A DNA stretch of 12,352 nucleotides from Flemingiibacterium sp964603455 (GTDB lineage: Bacteria > Bacillota > Clostridia > Oscillospirales > CAG-272). Positions 6,478 to 12,352 of the stretch are shown here, piece after piece. Below the pieces are notes generated by a model. That model saw only the letters and a list, made by a program, of their open reading frames with translations. It was not told where the DNA came from and did no database searches. A program made the position numbers and the translations under genes. The stretch covers positions 1-12,352 of the forward strand of contig CAZRVL010000062.1 in assembly GCA_964603455.1 (NCBI GenBank), written 5' to 3'. Numbering within the stretch: position 1 is the stretch's first letter; each line of letters begins with the position of its first letter.

Positions 6478-7599
6478 TTATTCCTCGCAATAGTTTCCGA
6501 AAAACCGGAAATCATTCATTTCTTTTGACAAAGCAGAGATCAATTCCGATGTCGAATTATCAGACAGATTACCAACAAAATCTAGATAAAAACGATATTC
6601 GAACGGTTTTTCGGGAATCATGCTGCTTTCTATCTTTGTGAGATTCAAACCAAGTGCGGAAAAATATGCCAAAACACGCGCCAATGTGCCTTCATGATGC
6701 GGCAAAATGAAGCTGATGCTCACTTTATTTGCATTGTCGCAAACCACTCTTCCGCGGCGAATAGCTCCAAATCTCGTCAAATTGCACACTGAGTCTTGAA
6801 TTTCGCTGTCTAATATTTCTAAATCGTAAATTTTTGCACACTCAGCCGAAGCGATCGCAGCCTGTGTACGATCATTTTCGTCATGAATTAATTTCGCCGC
6901 TGCTGCTGTATTTACCATTTTTGTCTGATTGAATTTATGCTCTTTTATATAATTTGCGCATTGCCCAAGAGCTTGCTCATGACTCAAAACGTTAGTAATT
7001 TCGCTCATTTTCGAGCCTTTCGCGCCGAGTAAACAGTGCGATATACCAATAGGATGTGCTTTTACTATGCTGCATTCGTGTGCCAGAAGTTCAGCATAAA
7101 CACCTGACACCGTGCCGTGTATCGAATTTTCAAGCGGAACAATTATACAGTCAATTTCACAGTTTTCGAGTGCTTCAAAAAGTGCGGGAAATGTCGGAAA
7201 ATATTGCAGATCCTCGTTCGGAAACATCTCGTTTGCCGCCTTAGTAGAATACGATCCCGGCACACCCTGAACGCCGATTTTTCCCGGTTTTTCGGGCACT
7301 TTCTCGCCATCAAACGATACCTCACCCGACAATTCGGACTTAACTATATACTGTCGAAGTTTCGACATATTCATTATTCCGTCCCACGTCCCGACAAGCT
7401 CGGTACGAAGTATTTCGGGCGCACGCGAACCAACCTTTTCGAGAACCGCACGCTCTCTCGTTTCGTCAAAAACCGGAATATCGTTAGCTAATTTATACCG
7501 CGCAACATTCTCGGCGACCTCCATGCGCTCGGTCAATAACTTTAAAAGCTCTGCGTCAATTCTATCAATATCCGCACGGCACTCCTGTAAACTTTTCAT
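6478..7599 (-). CDS. pheA: Bifunctional chorismate mutase / prephenate dehydratase
   Basis: 373 residues, typical of the P-protein. It converts chorismate to prephenate and then to phenylpyruvate, the precursor of phenylalanine. The AroQ chorismate mutase domain (about 1-90) keeps R8, R25, K36, D45 and R48, equivalent to the active-site residues of the E. coli enzyme. The dehydratase domain (about 105-285) begins K-I-G-V-Q-G-V-P-G-S-Y-S and has the catalytic T-R-F at 275-277. A C-terminal ACT domain (about 295-365) should bind phenylalanine, but the usual E-S-R-P motif reads E-S-S-M (324-327) and the G-A-L-V-like motif reads G-T-L-A (304-307), so feedback control may differ. It lies 29 bases after the methyltransferase gene; the ribosome site GAGG is about 13 bases from the ATG, a loose fit. 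Confidence 0.96.
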   Translation of the reverse strand: MKSLQECRADIDRIDAELLKLLTERMEVAENVARYKLANDIPVFDETRERAVLEKVGSRAPEILRTELVGTWDGIMNMSKLRQYIVKSELSGEVSFDGEKVPEKPGKIGVQGVPGSYSTKAANEMFPNEDLQYFPTFPALFEALENCEIDCIIVPLENSIHGTVSGVYAELLAHECSIVKAHPIGISHCLLGAKGSKMSEITNVLSHEQALGQCANYIKEHKFNQTKMVNTAAAAKLIHDENDRTQAAIASAECAKIYDLEILDSEIQDSVCNLTRFGAIRRGRVVCDNANKVSISFILPHHEGTLARVLAYFSALGLNLTKIESSMIPEKPFEYRFYLDFVGNLSDNSTSELISALSKEMNDFRFFGNYCEE

Positions 7600-7628
7600 A
7601 CTATTTTTGTGACCTCTTTATTACATAA

Positions 7629-8498
7629 TCATTTTGCCGTCCAGCGCGAACTCGAACCACACGGAAGCGTTGCATTCGTCATTTTGACTGGAATTCCTAT
7701 TTCGTCCGACTCCACTTTTCCACCGAATTTCTTTACAAGGTGAAGATTCAGCAAATATCCCATCGCTGACGGTGAAAGTCCTGTCGTGTACGAATTTACC
7801 AGGAAAAACAGCGGTTTGTCGCTCAAAACCTTCGCTGTCAAGGCTATCAAATCGTCAATGTTTTCCTCTAATTTCCAAACCTCGCCTGATGGCCCACGTC
7901 CGTATGACGGCGGATCCATGATCACCGCATCGTATGTATTTTGGCGGCGGATCTCGCGCTCTACAAACTTCTTACAATCATCAACGATGTAACGGATCGG
8001 CGCATCGGAGAGACCCGAAATTTCAGCATTTTCCTTGCACTGCTGAACCATTCCCTTCGCGGCATCGACATGGCAGACACTCGCGCCGGCTTTGGCAGCT
8101 GCGACTGTCGCACCACCGGTATAACCAAACAAATTCAGCACTTTGATGGGGCGATTGGCATTTTTTATAAGTTCCGTAAACCATTCCCAGTTGACTGCCT
8201 GCTCAGGAAAAAGTCCGGTGTGCTTGAAGCCCATCGGTTTGACCACAAATTTCAAGCCCAATTGTGCATATTGCACAGTCCACTTTTCCGGCAAATTGTT
8301 CTCTTTCCACGCACCACCGCCGCCAGACGACCGTCTGTAGGTCGCATCCGCACTTTTCCACAGTTTCGATGTGCGCGAATTTTTCCAAATGACCTGTGGG
8401 TCGGGACGCACGAGAATAAATTTTCCCCAACGTTCGAGCCGTTCGCCATCGGATGTATCAATTAGTTCATAATCTATCCAATTTTCAGTTTTCCACAT
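7629..8498 (-). CDS. Class I SAM-dependent methyltransferase, RlmI/COG1092-like
   Basis: 289 residues. A Rossmann-type methyltransferase core starts near residue 118: V-L-N-L-F-G-Y-T-G-G (120-129) is the SAM-binding glycine loop, D145 the likely ribose-binding acid, and DPPSYGRG (195-202) the motif IV typical of nucleic-acid methyltransferases. Ahead of it H-T-G-L-F-P-E-Q (93-100) is the segment found in RlmI/RlmK-like enzymes. There is no N-terminal PUA domain, unlike RlmI itself. The substrate is probably RNA (inference). The start at 8498 has AAGGACGAAAAAA upstream and overlaps the end of ruvB by 14 bases; the longer frame from 8528 lies wholly in ruvB. It sits in the ruv operon without an evident functional tie. 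The family is firm, the target is not. Confidence 0.85.
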   Translation of the reverse strand: MWKTENWIDYELIDTSDGERLERWGKFILVRPDPQVIWKNSRTSKLWKSADATYRRSSGGGGAWKENNLPEKWTVQYAQLGLKFVVKPMGFKHTGLFPEQAVNWEWFTELIKNANRPIKVLNLFGYTGGATVAAAKAGASVCHVDAAKGMVQQCKENAEISGLSDAPIRYIVDDCKKFVEREIRRQNTYDAVIMDPPSYGRGPSGEVWKLEENIDDLIALTAKVLSDKPLFFLVNSYTTGLSPSAMGYLLNLHLVKKFGGKVESDEIGIPVKMTNATLPCGSSSRWTAK

Positions 8499-9594
8499 TT
8501 TTTTCGTCCTTACAGAGAGATTGTTCAAAAATATTCAATTGATTCGATTGTTCATTTGATGTATTAGACAAATTTGATTCACTAAAAGGCAAATTCAAAT
8601 GATCATATGCTAATTTTGTCGCACAACGTCCACGCGGCGTTCTCGACAAAAAACCAATCTGCATCAAATACGGTTCATAAACATCTTCTAACGTGATCGA
8701 CTCTTCCCCGACCGTAGCCGCCAACGTTTCGAGTCCGACAGGACCACCACCGTAAAATGTTATTATAGTCTCTAACATTTTTCTATCTATATTATCCAAA
8801 CCGAGTTCATCAATTTCGAGCATATTCAGCGCGGAATTTGCCGTTTTTTGGTCTATCGTGCCGTTTCCTTTGACTTGTGCAAAATCACGAACTCTTTTCA
8901 GAAGTCTATTCGCGATTCGAGGTGTTCCGCGTGAACGCGATGCCAATTCAAGCGCGCCGTCTTCGTCAATTTGCACACCAAGAATCGATGCCGACCTGAG
9001 AATTATCGAAGCCAGTTCTTCAACTGTGTAAAGTTCAAGTCTTAACAGTACACCAAAGCGGTCGCGAAGCGGAGTCGAAAGCTGTCCTGCGCGAGTTGTT
9101 GCGCCGATGAGCGTAAATCGCGGAAGTGATAAATGAATCGACTGTGCCGACGGACCTTTTCCGATAATTATATCGACCGCATAATCTTCCATCGCCGGAT
9201 ACAAAATCTCCTCGACTTGCCGCGGAAGTCTGTGAATTTCATCAATAAACAGCACATCTTTTTCATTTAAATTCGTCAAAAGTGCTACCAAATCGCCCGC
9301 TTTTTCGATCGCAGGTCCTGAGGTTACGCGAATATTTACACCAAGCTCATTTGCAATTATCTGCGACAATGTTGTCTTTCCGAGTCCGGGCGGTCCGTAC
9401 AAAAGCACATGGTCGAGCGTCTCATCGCGCATCTTCGCCGCATCTATATAAATGGAAAGATTTTCCTTAGCCTTTTCCTGTCCTACATAATCTTCAAGGT
9501 GTGCAGGACGCAAGCTCTTATCAGAATCGACATCTTCAAGCGAGATTTCCGGGCTCATTATTCGATTTTCAAGGTCGAATTCGTCAAATTCCAT
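8485..9594 (-). CDS. ruvB: Holliday junction branch-migration ATPase RuvB
   Basis: 369 residues. RuvB forms the hexameric motor that, with RuvA, drives branch migration of Holliday junctions. Walker A GPPGLGKTT (67-75), Walker B LFIDEIHRL (D118, E119), sensor segment L-I-G-A-T-T-R-A-G and the arginine-finger region T-P-L-R-D-R-F-G are intact. The C-terminal winged helix ends with Y-G-G-G-P-V-G-L-E-T-L and S-R-T-P-R-G-R. The protein is about 30 residues longer than usual because of a low-complexity N/S/Q-rich tail (about 335-369) that contains QLNIF at 352-356, a possible clamp-binding motif. The start at 9594 has an ideal ribosome site, AAAGGAGATAAAAT. It lies 32 bases after ruvA. Confidence 0.97.
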   Translation of the reverse strand: MEFDEFDLENRIMSPEISLEDVDSDKSLRPAHLEDYVGQEKAKENLSIYIDAAKMRDETLDHVLLYGPPGLGKTTLSQIIANELGVNIRVTSGPAIEKAGDLVALLTNLNEKDVLFIDEIHRLPRQVEEILYPAMEDYAVDIIIGKGPSAQSIHLSLPRFTLIGATTRAGQLSTPLRDRFGVLLRLELYTVEELASIILRSASILGVQIDEDGALELASRSRGTPRIANRLLKRVRDFAQVKGNGTIDQKTANSALNMLEIDELGLDNIDRKMLETIITFYGGGPVGLETLAATVGEESITLEDVYEPYLMQIGFLSRTPRGRCATKLAYDHLNLPFSESNLSNTSNEQSNQLNIFEQSLCKDEKNVEN

Positions 9595-9626
9595 ATTTTA
9601 TCTCCTTTCTTAAGAATGCTTCATGT

Positions 9627-10223
9627 TTATTTCATCAAACGTTTTAATGCCGATGTTATGAGATTTTCGAGTGTCATTGATGCCTGGTCGATACCCGAAA
9701 GTGCCTCGTTAGCCTCAGCTTTGGTGTATCCGAGCACGAGCAGCGCGTTGACCGCATCGGACAATTTGCCGGGCGATTGTATGCCTGCCGGAGTCGCCGC
9801 CGGAATTTCGCCATATTCTTTGGCAAGCTTTTCCTGCAATTCCAAAATTATCCGTTCTGCGCCCTTCTTGCCCAAGCCCTTCGCCTTCGAAAGCGTCTTA
9901 GAATCGGCAGAGATCACCGCAGCGGCAAATTGTTCCGGAGTCAAGAACGACAAAACCGAGATCGCGACCTTTGGTCCGACCCCCGAAACGCCTATAAGCT
10001 GCTTGAACGCGACTTTTTCCTGCATAGTTGCGAATCCGAACAGTTCCATCGAATCTTCTCGCACCGACAAATATGTATAAAGCTTAACTTTTTCGTTAAT
10101 ATGTGCAGCTATTGATGACGTTGTTGTGTCGCTGACCGTCAGCTGATAACCGACTCCGCCGCAATCGATCACCGCAGTATGCCCCTCAATCATGCACAAA
10201 TCGCCGTTCAAATGATAGTACAT
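9627..10223 (-). CDS. ruvA: Holliday junction DNA-binding protein RuvA
   Basis: 198 residues, normal length. RuvA binds the four-way junction as a tetramer and loads RuvB. The N-terminal OB-fold domain opens M-Y-Y-H-L-N-G and has V-I-D-C-G-G-V-G-Y. E56-D57 match the acidic pin that separates strands at the crossover. Two helix-hairpin-helix motifs follow, around L-I-G-V-S-G-V-G-P-K (76-85) and A-K-G-L-G-K-K-G-A-E-R (114-124). A flexible Ala/Pro linker leads to the C-terminal RuvB-binding domain (about 150-198, with A-L-L-V-L-G-Y). The start at 10223 is preceded by CAGGAGATTCACA. The gap to ruvC is 30 bases. Confidence 0.97.
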   Translation of the reverse strand: MYYHLNGDLCMIEGHTAVIDCGGVGYQLTVSDTTTSSIAAHINEKVKLYTYLSVREDSMELFGFATMQEKVAFKQLIGVSGVGPKVAISVLSFLTPEQFAAAVISADSKTLSKAKGLGKKGAERIILELQEKLAKEYGEIPAATPAGIQSPGKLSDAVNALLVLGYTKAEANEALSGIDQASMTLENLITSALKRLMK

Positions 10224-10253
10224 TGTGAATCTCCTGTAGATATTATGTGTAAT

Positions 10254-10757
10254 TTATTGTCGTATATTGTAAAAATTCCTAACGCGCGAATTTGAACAGT
10301 TCGCGTGACATATCGCTATTGCAAGTGCGTCGCACGTATCGTCAAGCTTTGGCGCATTTTCGAGCTTCAAAAGCAACGATACCATCTGCATGACCTGTTT
10401 TTTCACTGCTCTGCCGTACCCGACGACCGATTGCTTGACCTGAAGCGGCGTGTATTCGGCGATCTTCAGCCCATTTTGCTTTGCGCAAAGTAAGATCACG
10501 CCGCGCGCCTCGGCGACCGGAACCATTGTCGTGTGATTCGTGTTGAAAAACAGTTCCTCTATCGCCATTTCGTCAGGGTGGAAAATTTTTATCAGCTCGT
10601 CCAGCTTGTCGTAGATCATTTCGAGCCGCGCTTCAACATCTGTGTGCGCAGGAGTCTGTATCGATCCGTGCGCTAATGTTGTAAAGCGTGAGTTTTTAAA
10701 TTCTATGACCCCGTAACCGACTATCGCGATGCCGGGGTCGATGCCTAAGATTATCAT
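10254..10757 (-). CDS. ruvC: Crossover junction endodeoxyribonuclease RuvC
   Basis: 167 residues. RuvC is the dimeric resolvase that nicks Holliday junctions symmetrically. All four catalytic acids are visible: D7 in M-I-I-L-G-I-D-P-G, E67 in A-I-E-E-L-F-F, and D140 and D143 in K-L-D-D-T-C-D-A-L-A. The substrate-binding helix segment V-G-Y-G-R-A-V-K-K-Q (112-121) is also typical. The start at 10757 has AAGGAAGAAAA upstream. It is the first gene of the ruvC-ruvA-ruvB run and follows a consensus promoter with a short leader, which makes it the likely head of the long operon running down to truA. Confidence 0.97.
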   Translation of the reverse strand: MIILGIDPGIAIVGYGVIEFKNSRFTTLAHGSIQTPAHTDVEARLEMIYDKLDELIKIFHPDEMAIEELFFNTNHTTMVPVAEARGVILLCAKQNGLKIAEYTPLQVKQSVVGYGRAVKKQVMQMVSLLLKLENAPKLDDTCDALAIAICHANCSNSRVRNFYNIRQ

Positions 10758-10783
10758 TTTTCTTCCTTATTATATAATACACT

Positions 10784-10812
10784 ATTATATCACAAAAAAG
10801 CATTTTTGTCAA
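10784..10812 (-). promoter_or_regulatory. Perfect-consensus promoter of the ruvC operon
   Basis: On the minus strand TTGACA (10807-10812), a 17-base spacer (10790-10806) and TATAAT (10784-10789), with TGA directly before the -10 as an extended -10. Both hexamers are exact consensus. The leader to the ruvC ATG is only about 20 bases. A perfect 8-bp inverted repeat with a 3-base loop (10772-10790) overlaps the -10 and start region. No recognisable Gram-positive LexA box (GAAC-N4-GTTC) was seen nearby. Confidence 0.88.
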
Positions 10813-10873
10813 TCCCATTATGCAGACGTTCAAAATAAATTGACAAAATCGAAATCATTTAAAATTCATTCAA

Positions 10874-10894
10874 AATTTACAATTTGTGTAAATT
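10874..10894 (-). terminator. Weak AT-rich hairpin after polA
   Basis: AATTTACA and TGTAAATT (8-bp stem, 5-base loop) lie just below the polA stop and are followed on the minus strand by TTTTG. The stem is almost all A/T and the T-run is short, so it is at best a weak terminator. It is still the only candidate between polA and the ruvC promoter. Confidence 0.35.
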
Positions 10895-10900
10895 GTGCAA

Positions 10901-12352
10901 TTAGTCCTTGCAGTCATACCAACTATCGCCGATAGCCGCCGTTACCGTCAGCGGAATATCGAGCTTCACACAGGATTCCATCTCGCGCACCAACAGATCA
11001 CGCACTTTTTGTGAATCTTCACTACTCGAATCTACGATCAGTTCGTCGTGAACCTGCAAAATGAGCTTTGCGTCATAGCCGCTTTCGGCGAGCGCACGCG
11101 AAACGTTGATCATCGCAAGCTTGATTATATCCGCTGCCGTCCCCTGGATCGGGCTGTTCATCGCAACCCTTTCGCCGAACGAAGAGATCGATTTTTTCGA
11201 TGACGACAGCTCAGGAATGTATCTCCTGCGTCCAAACATAGTCGATACAAAACCCTCCTCATGTGCCTTCACAACGATGTTTTTCAGGTATTCGCCGACC
11301 TTCGGATACTGCTTCAAATATGCGTCAATATACGCTGCAGCCTGCTTTTTCGAGACTCCTATGTCCTGCGCCAACGAGAAATCCGATATGCCGTAGACGA
11401 TTCCGAAATTCACCGCTTTAGCGCGCTTGCGCATTTCGGATGTGACCGATTCGATTGGAACGCCGAATGCCTCGGATGCCGTGACCGTGTGGATGTCGAT
11501 GCCGCTGCGGAATGCTTCGAGCATGGCTTCATCGCCCGAAATATGTGCCAATATCCTAAGCTCGATCTGCGAATAGTCCGCATCGATCAGCACGCGGTCG
11601 GGTGAACTTGGAATGAAAAACTTACGCATTTCGCGTCCCAATTCGGTTCTGACCGGGATGTTCTGGAGATTCGGCTCTGTGGACGAAAGTCGCCCTGTCG
11701 CCGTTATCGTCTGATTGAAATTCGAATGTATAACATCGTTTCGGTCGGCTGCCTTGACAAGTCCTTCGCCATATGTCGAGCGCAATTTCGTCAATTGTCT
11801 AAACTCCAATATATCGCGAACGACCGGTGCGAAGGGGGCAAGCTTCTCCAAGATCTCCGCGCTCGTGGAATATCCGCGCTGAGTTTTTTTGCCGGACGGA
11901 AGACCCATTTTTTCAAAAAGCACCTCGCCGAGCTGCTTCGGAGAATTGATGTTGAACTCCTCACCGGCATAGAAATATATCTCATCGCGCAGCTCATTTA
12001 TCTTGGCAGAAAGCCTATCCGAGAACTTTTCGAGCCCTTTCGAATCTATCTTGAAGCCGACAGATTCCATGTCCGAAAGAACTTTTGCGAGCGGTATCTC
12101 GATCTCGGTGAGCAGCTTTTTCTGTTCGCGCTCATCAATAGTTTTTTCTAAGATCTCATCAATCTTGAAGACCTCAGCGGCATTCAATTCCTCGCCGGGC
12201 TCTTTGTTTATGCCTAAATATTTTGAAGCTAAGACCTCCGGCGAATCGTTCTCATCGGTCGGATCTATGATGTACGAGCTGAGCATCACATCGCTGTCGA
12301 ATGTGGACAAAATTCGCATTCCGGCATCTTCGAGCAGATGATATATCTTCTT
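10901..12352 (-). CDS. polA: DNA polymerase I, C-terminal part
   Basis: Partial: the frame runs open to the window edge, so the 5'-nuclease domain, if present, lies outside; about 483 residues are visible. This is the family A polymerase, which fills gaps in repair and Okazaki-fragment processing. Motif A DADYSQIELR lies at about 11555-11584, motif B R-K-R-A-K-A-V-N-F-G-I-V-Y-G at about 11391-11431, and motif C V-H-D-E at 11042-11053. T-A-T-G-R-L-S-S-T-E-P-N-L-Q-N-I-P is also present. The remnant of the 3'-5' exonuclease domain at the edge (F-D-S-D-V-M-L-S-S-Y-I-I-D-P) lacks the acids expected at Exo II and Exo III when aligned by eye, so proofreading is probably absent, as in many Gram-positive Pol I enzymes. 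The ATG at 12319 is internal, not the start. Confidence 0.95.
   Translation of the reverse strand, partial: KKIYHLLEDAGMRILSTFDSDVMLSSYIIDPTDENDSPEVLASKYLGINKEPGEELNAAEVFKIDEILEKTIDEREQKKLLTEIEIPLAKVLSDMESVGFKIDSKGLEKFSDRLSAKINELRDEIYFYAGEEFNINSPKQLGEVLFEKMGLPSGKKTQRGYSTSAEILEKLAPFAPVVRDILEFRQLTKLRSTYGEGLVKAADRNDVIHSNFNQTITATGRLSSTEPNLQNIPVRTELGREMRKFFIPSSPDRVLIDADYSQIELRILAHISGDEAMLEAFRSGIDIHTVTASEAFGVPIESVTSEMRKRAKAVNFGIVYGISDFSLAQDIGVSKKQAAAYIDAYLKQYPKVGEYLKNIVVKAHEEGFVSTMFGRRRYIPELSSSKKSISSFGERVAMNSPIQGTAADIIKLAMINVSRALAESGYDAKLILQVHDELIVDSSSEDSQKVRDLLVREMESCVKLDIPLTVTAAIGDSWYDCKD

Noticed and set aside
7941..8465. A 174-codon plus-strand open frame
   Set aside because: It lies opposite the methyltransferase gene, whose motifs are clear, and the translated product has no recognisable features.
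9409..10080. A 223-codon open frame on the plus strand
   Set aside because: It is antisense to conserved ruvA and the start of ruvB, has no recognisable domain and no ribosome site. It follows from the codon use of the true genes.
10838..10870. Plus-strand promoter from TTGACA near 10840
   Set aside because: No acceptable -10 at the right distance, and no plus-strand gene downstream.
10813..10873. LexA (SOS) box upstream of ruvC
   Set aside because: A GAACGT half-site is present on the minus strand, but no matching GTTC half follows at the required spacing.
11726..12151. A 141-codon plus-strand open frame opposite polA
   Set aside because: Antisense shadow of a conserved gene with no start signals.
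1..12352. CRISPR arrays, tRNA genes, insertion sequences, defence systems or toxin-antitoxin pairs
   Set aside because: No regularly spaced repeats, tRNA-like cloverleafs, transposase motifs or small gene pairs were found. The window is core chromosomal DNA.

Overview
The window looks like chromosomal core DNA from a Gram-positive, moderately AT-rich Clostridia-type bacterium. The signs are AGGAGG-type ribosome binding sites, sigma-A promoters, a group II ECF transporter module next to truA, a bifunctional chorismate mutase/prephenate dehydratase, and clostridial-type accessory genes (a DHHW-family protein, a PRK06851-like ATPase). The genus cannot be assigned by reading alone. Eleven of the twelve genes lie on the minus strand. 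No mobile element, CRISPR array, tRNA or rRNA was seen, every complete gene is intact, and no non-coding gap exceeds 300 bases.

In minus-strand transcription order, the window enters inside polA (10901-12352, 5' part missing). A 143-base gap holds a weak hairpin and a perfect-consensus promoter. Next comes a tightly packed run: ruvC, ruvA, ruvB, a class I SAM methyltransferase, pheA, ecfA1, ecfA2, ecfT and truA. Junctions in this run are overlaps or gaps of 1-32 bases and no internal promoter was noticed, so the nine genes are probably one operon. It combines Holliday-junction resolution, an RNA-methyltransferase-like enzyme, phenylalanine synthesis, the shared energising module of vitamin/metal transporters (no S subunit is present here), and tRNA pseudouridylation.

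A hairpin of 12 outer plus 4 inner base pairs separates truA from a P-loop ATPase gene (2035-3105). This ATPase appears to contain a second, decayed P-loop domain. Then come two genes with their own promoters: a membrane-anchored extracytoplasmic protein of unknown function (1249-1938, TTG start, ending in a perfect 18-bp inverted-repeat terminator) and an AraC-family regulator (282-1124). The regulator converges on the 3' end of the only plus-strand gene, a DHHW-family protein probably involved in surface-polymer O-acylation. The two share a bidirectional terminator.

This is mainly a housekeeping region and no clearly new multi-gene system is visible. The observations most worth checking are a possible sliding-clamp-binding motif in an extended RuvB tail, the degenerate second half of the ATPase, the altered phenylalanine-binding motif in PheA, and the hairpin leader of the ATPase gene.
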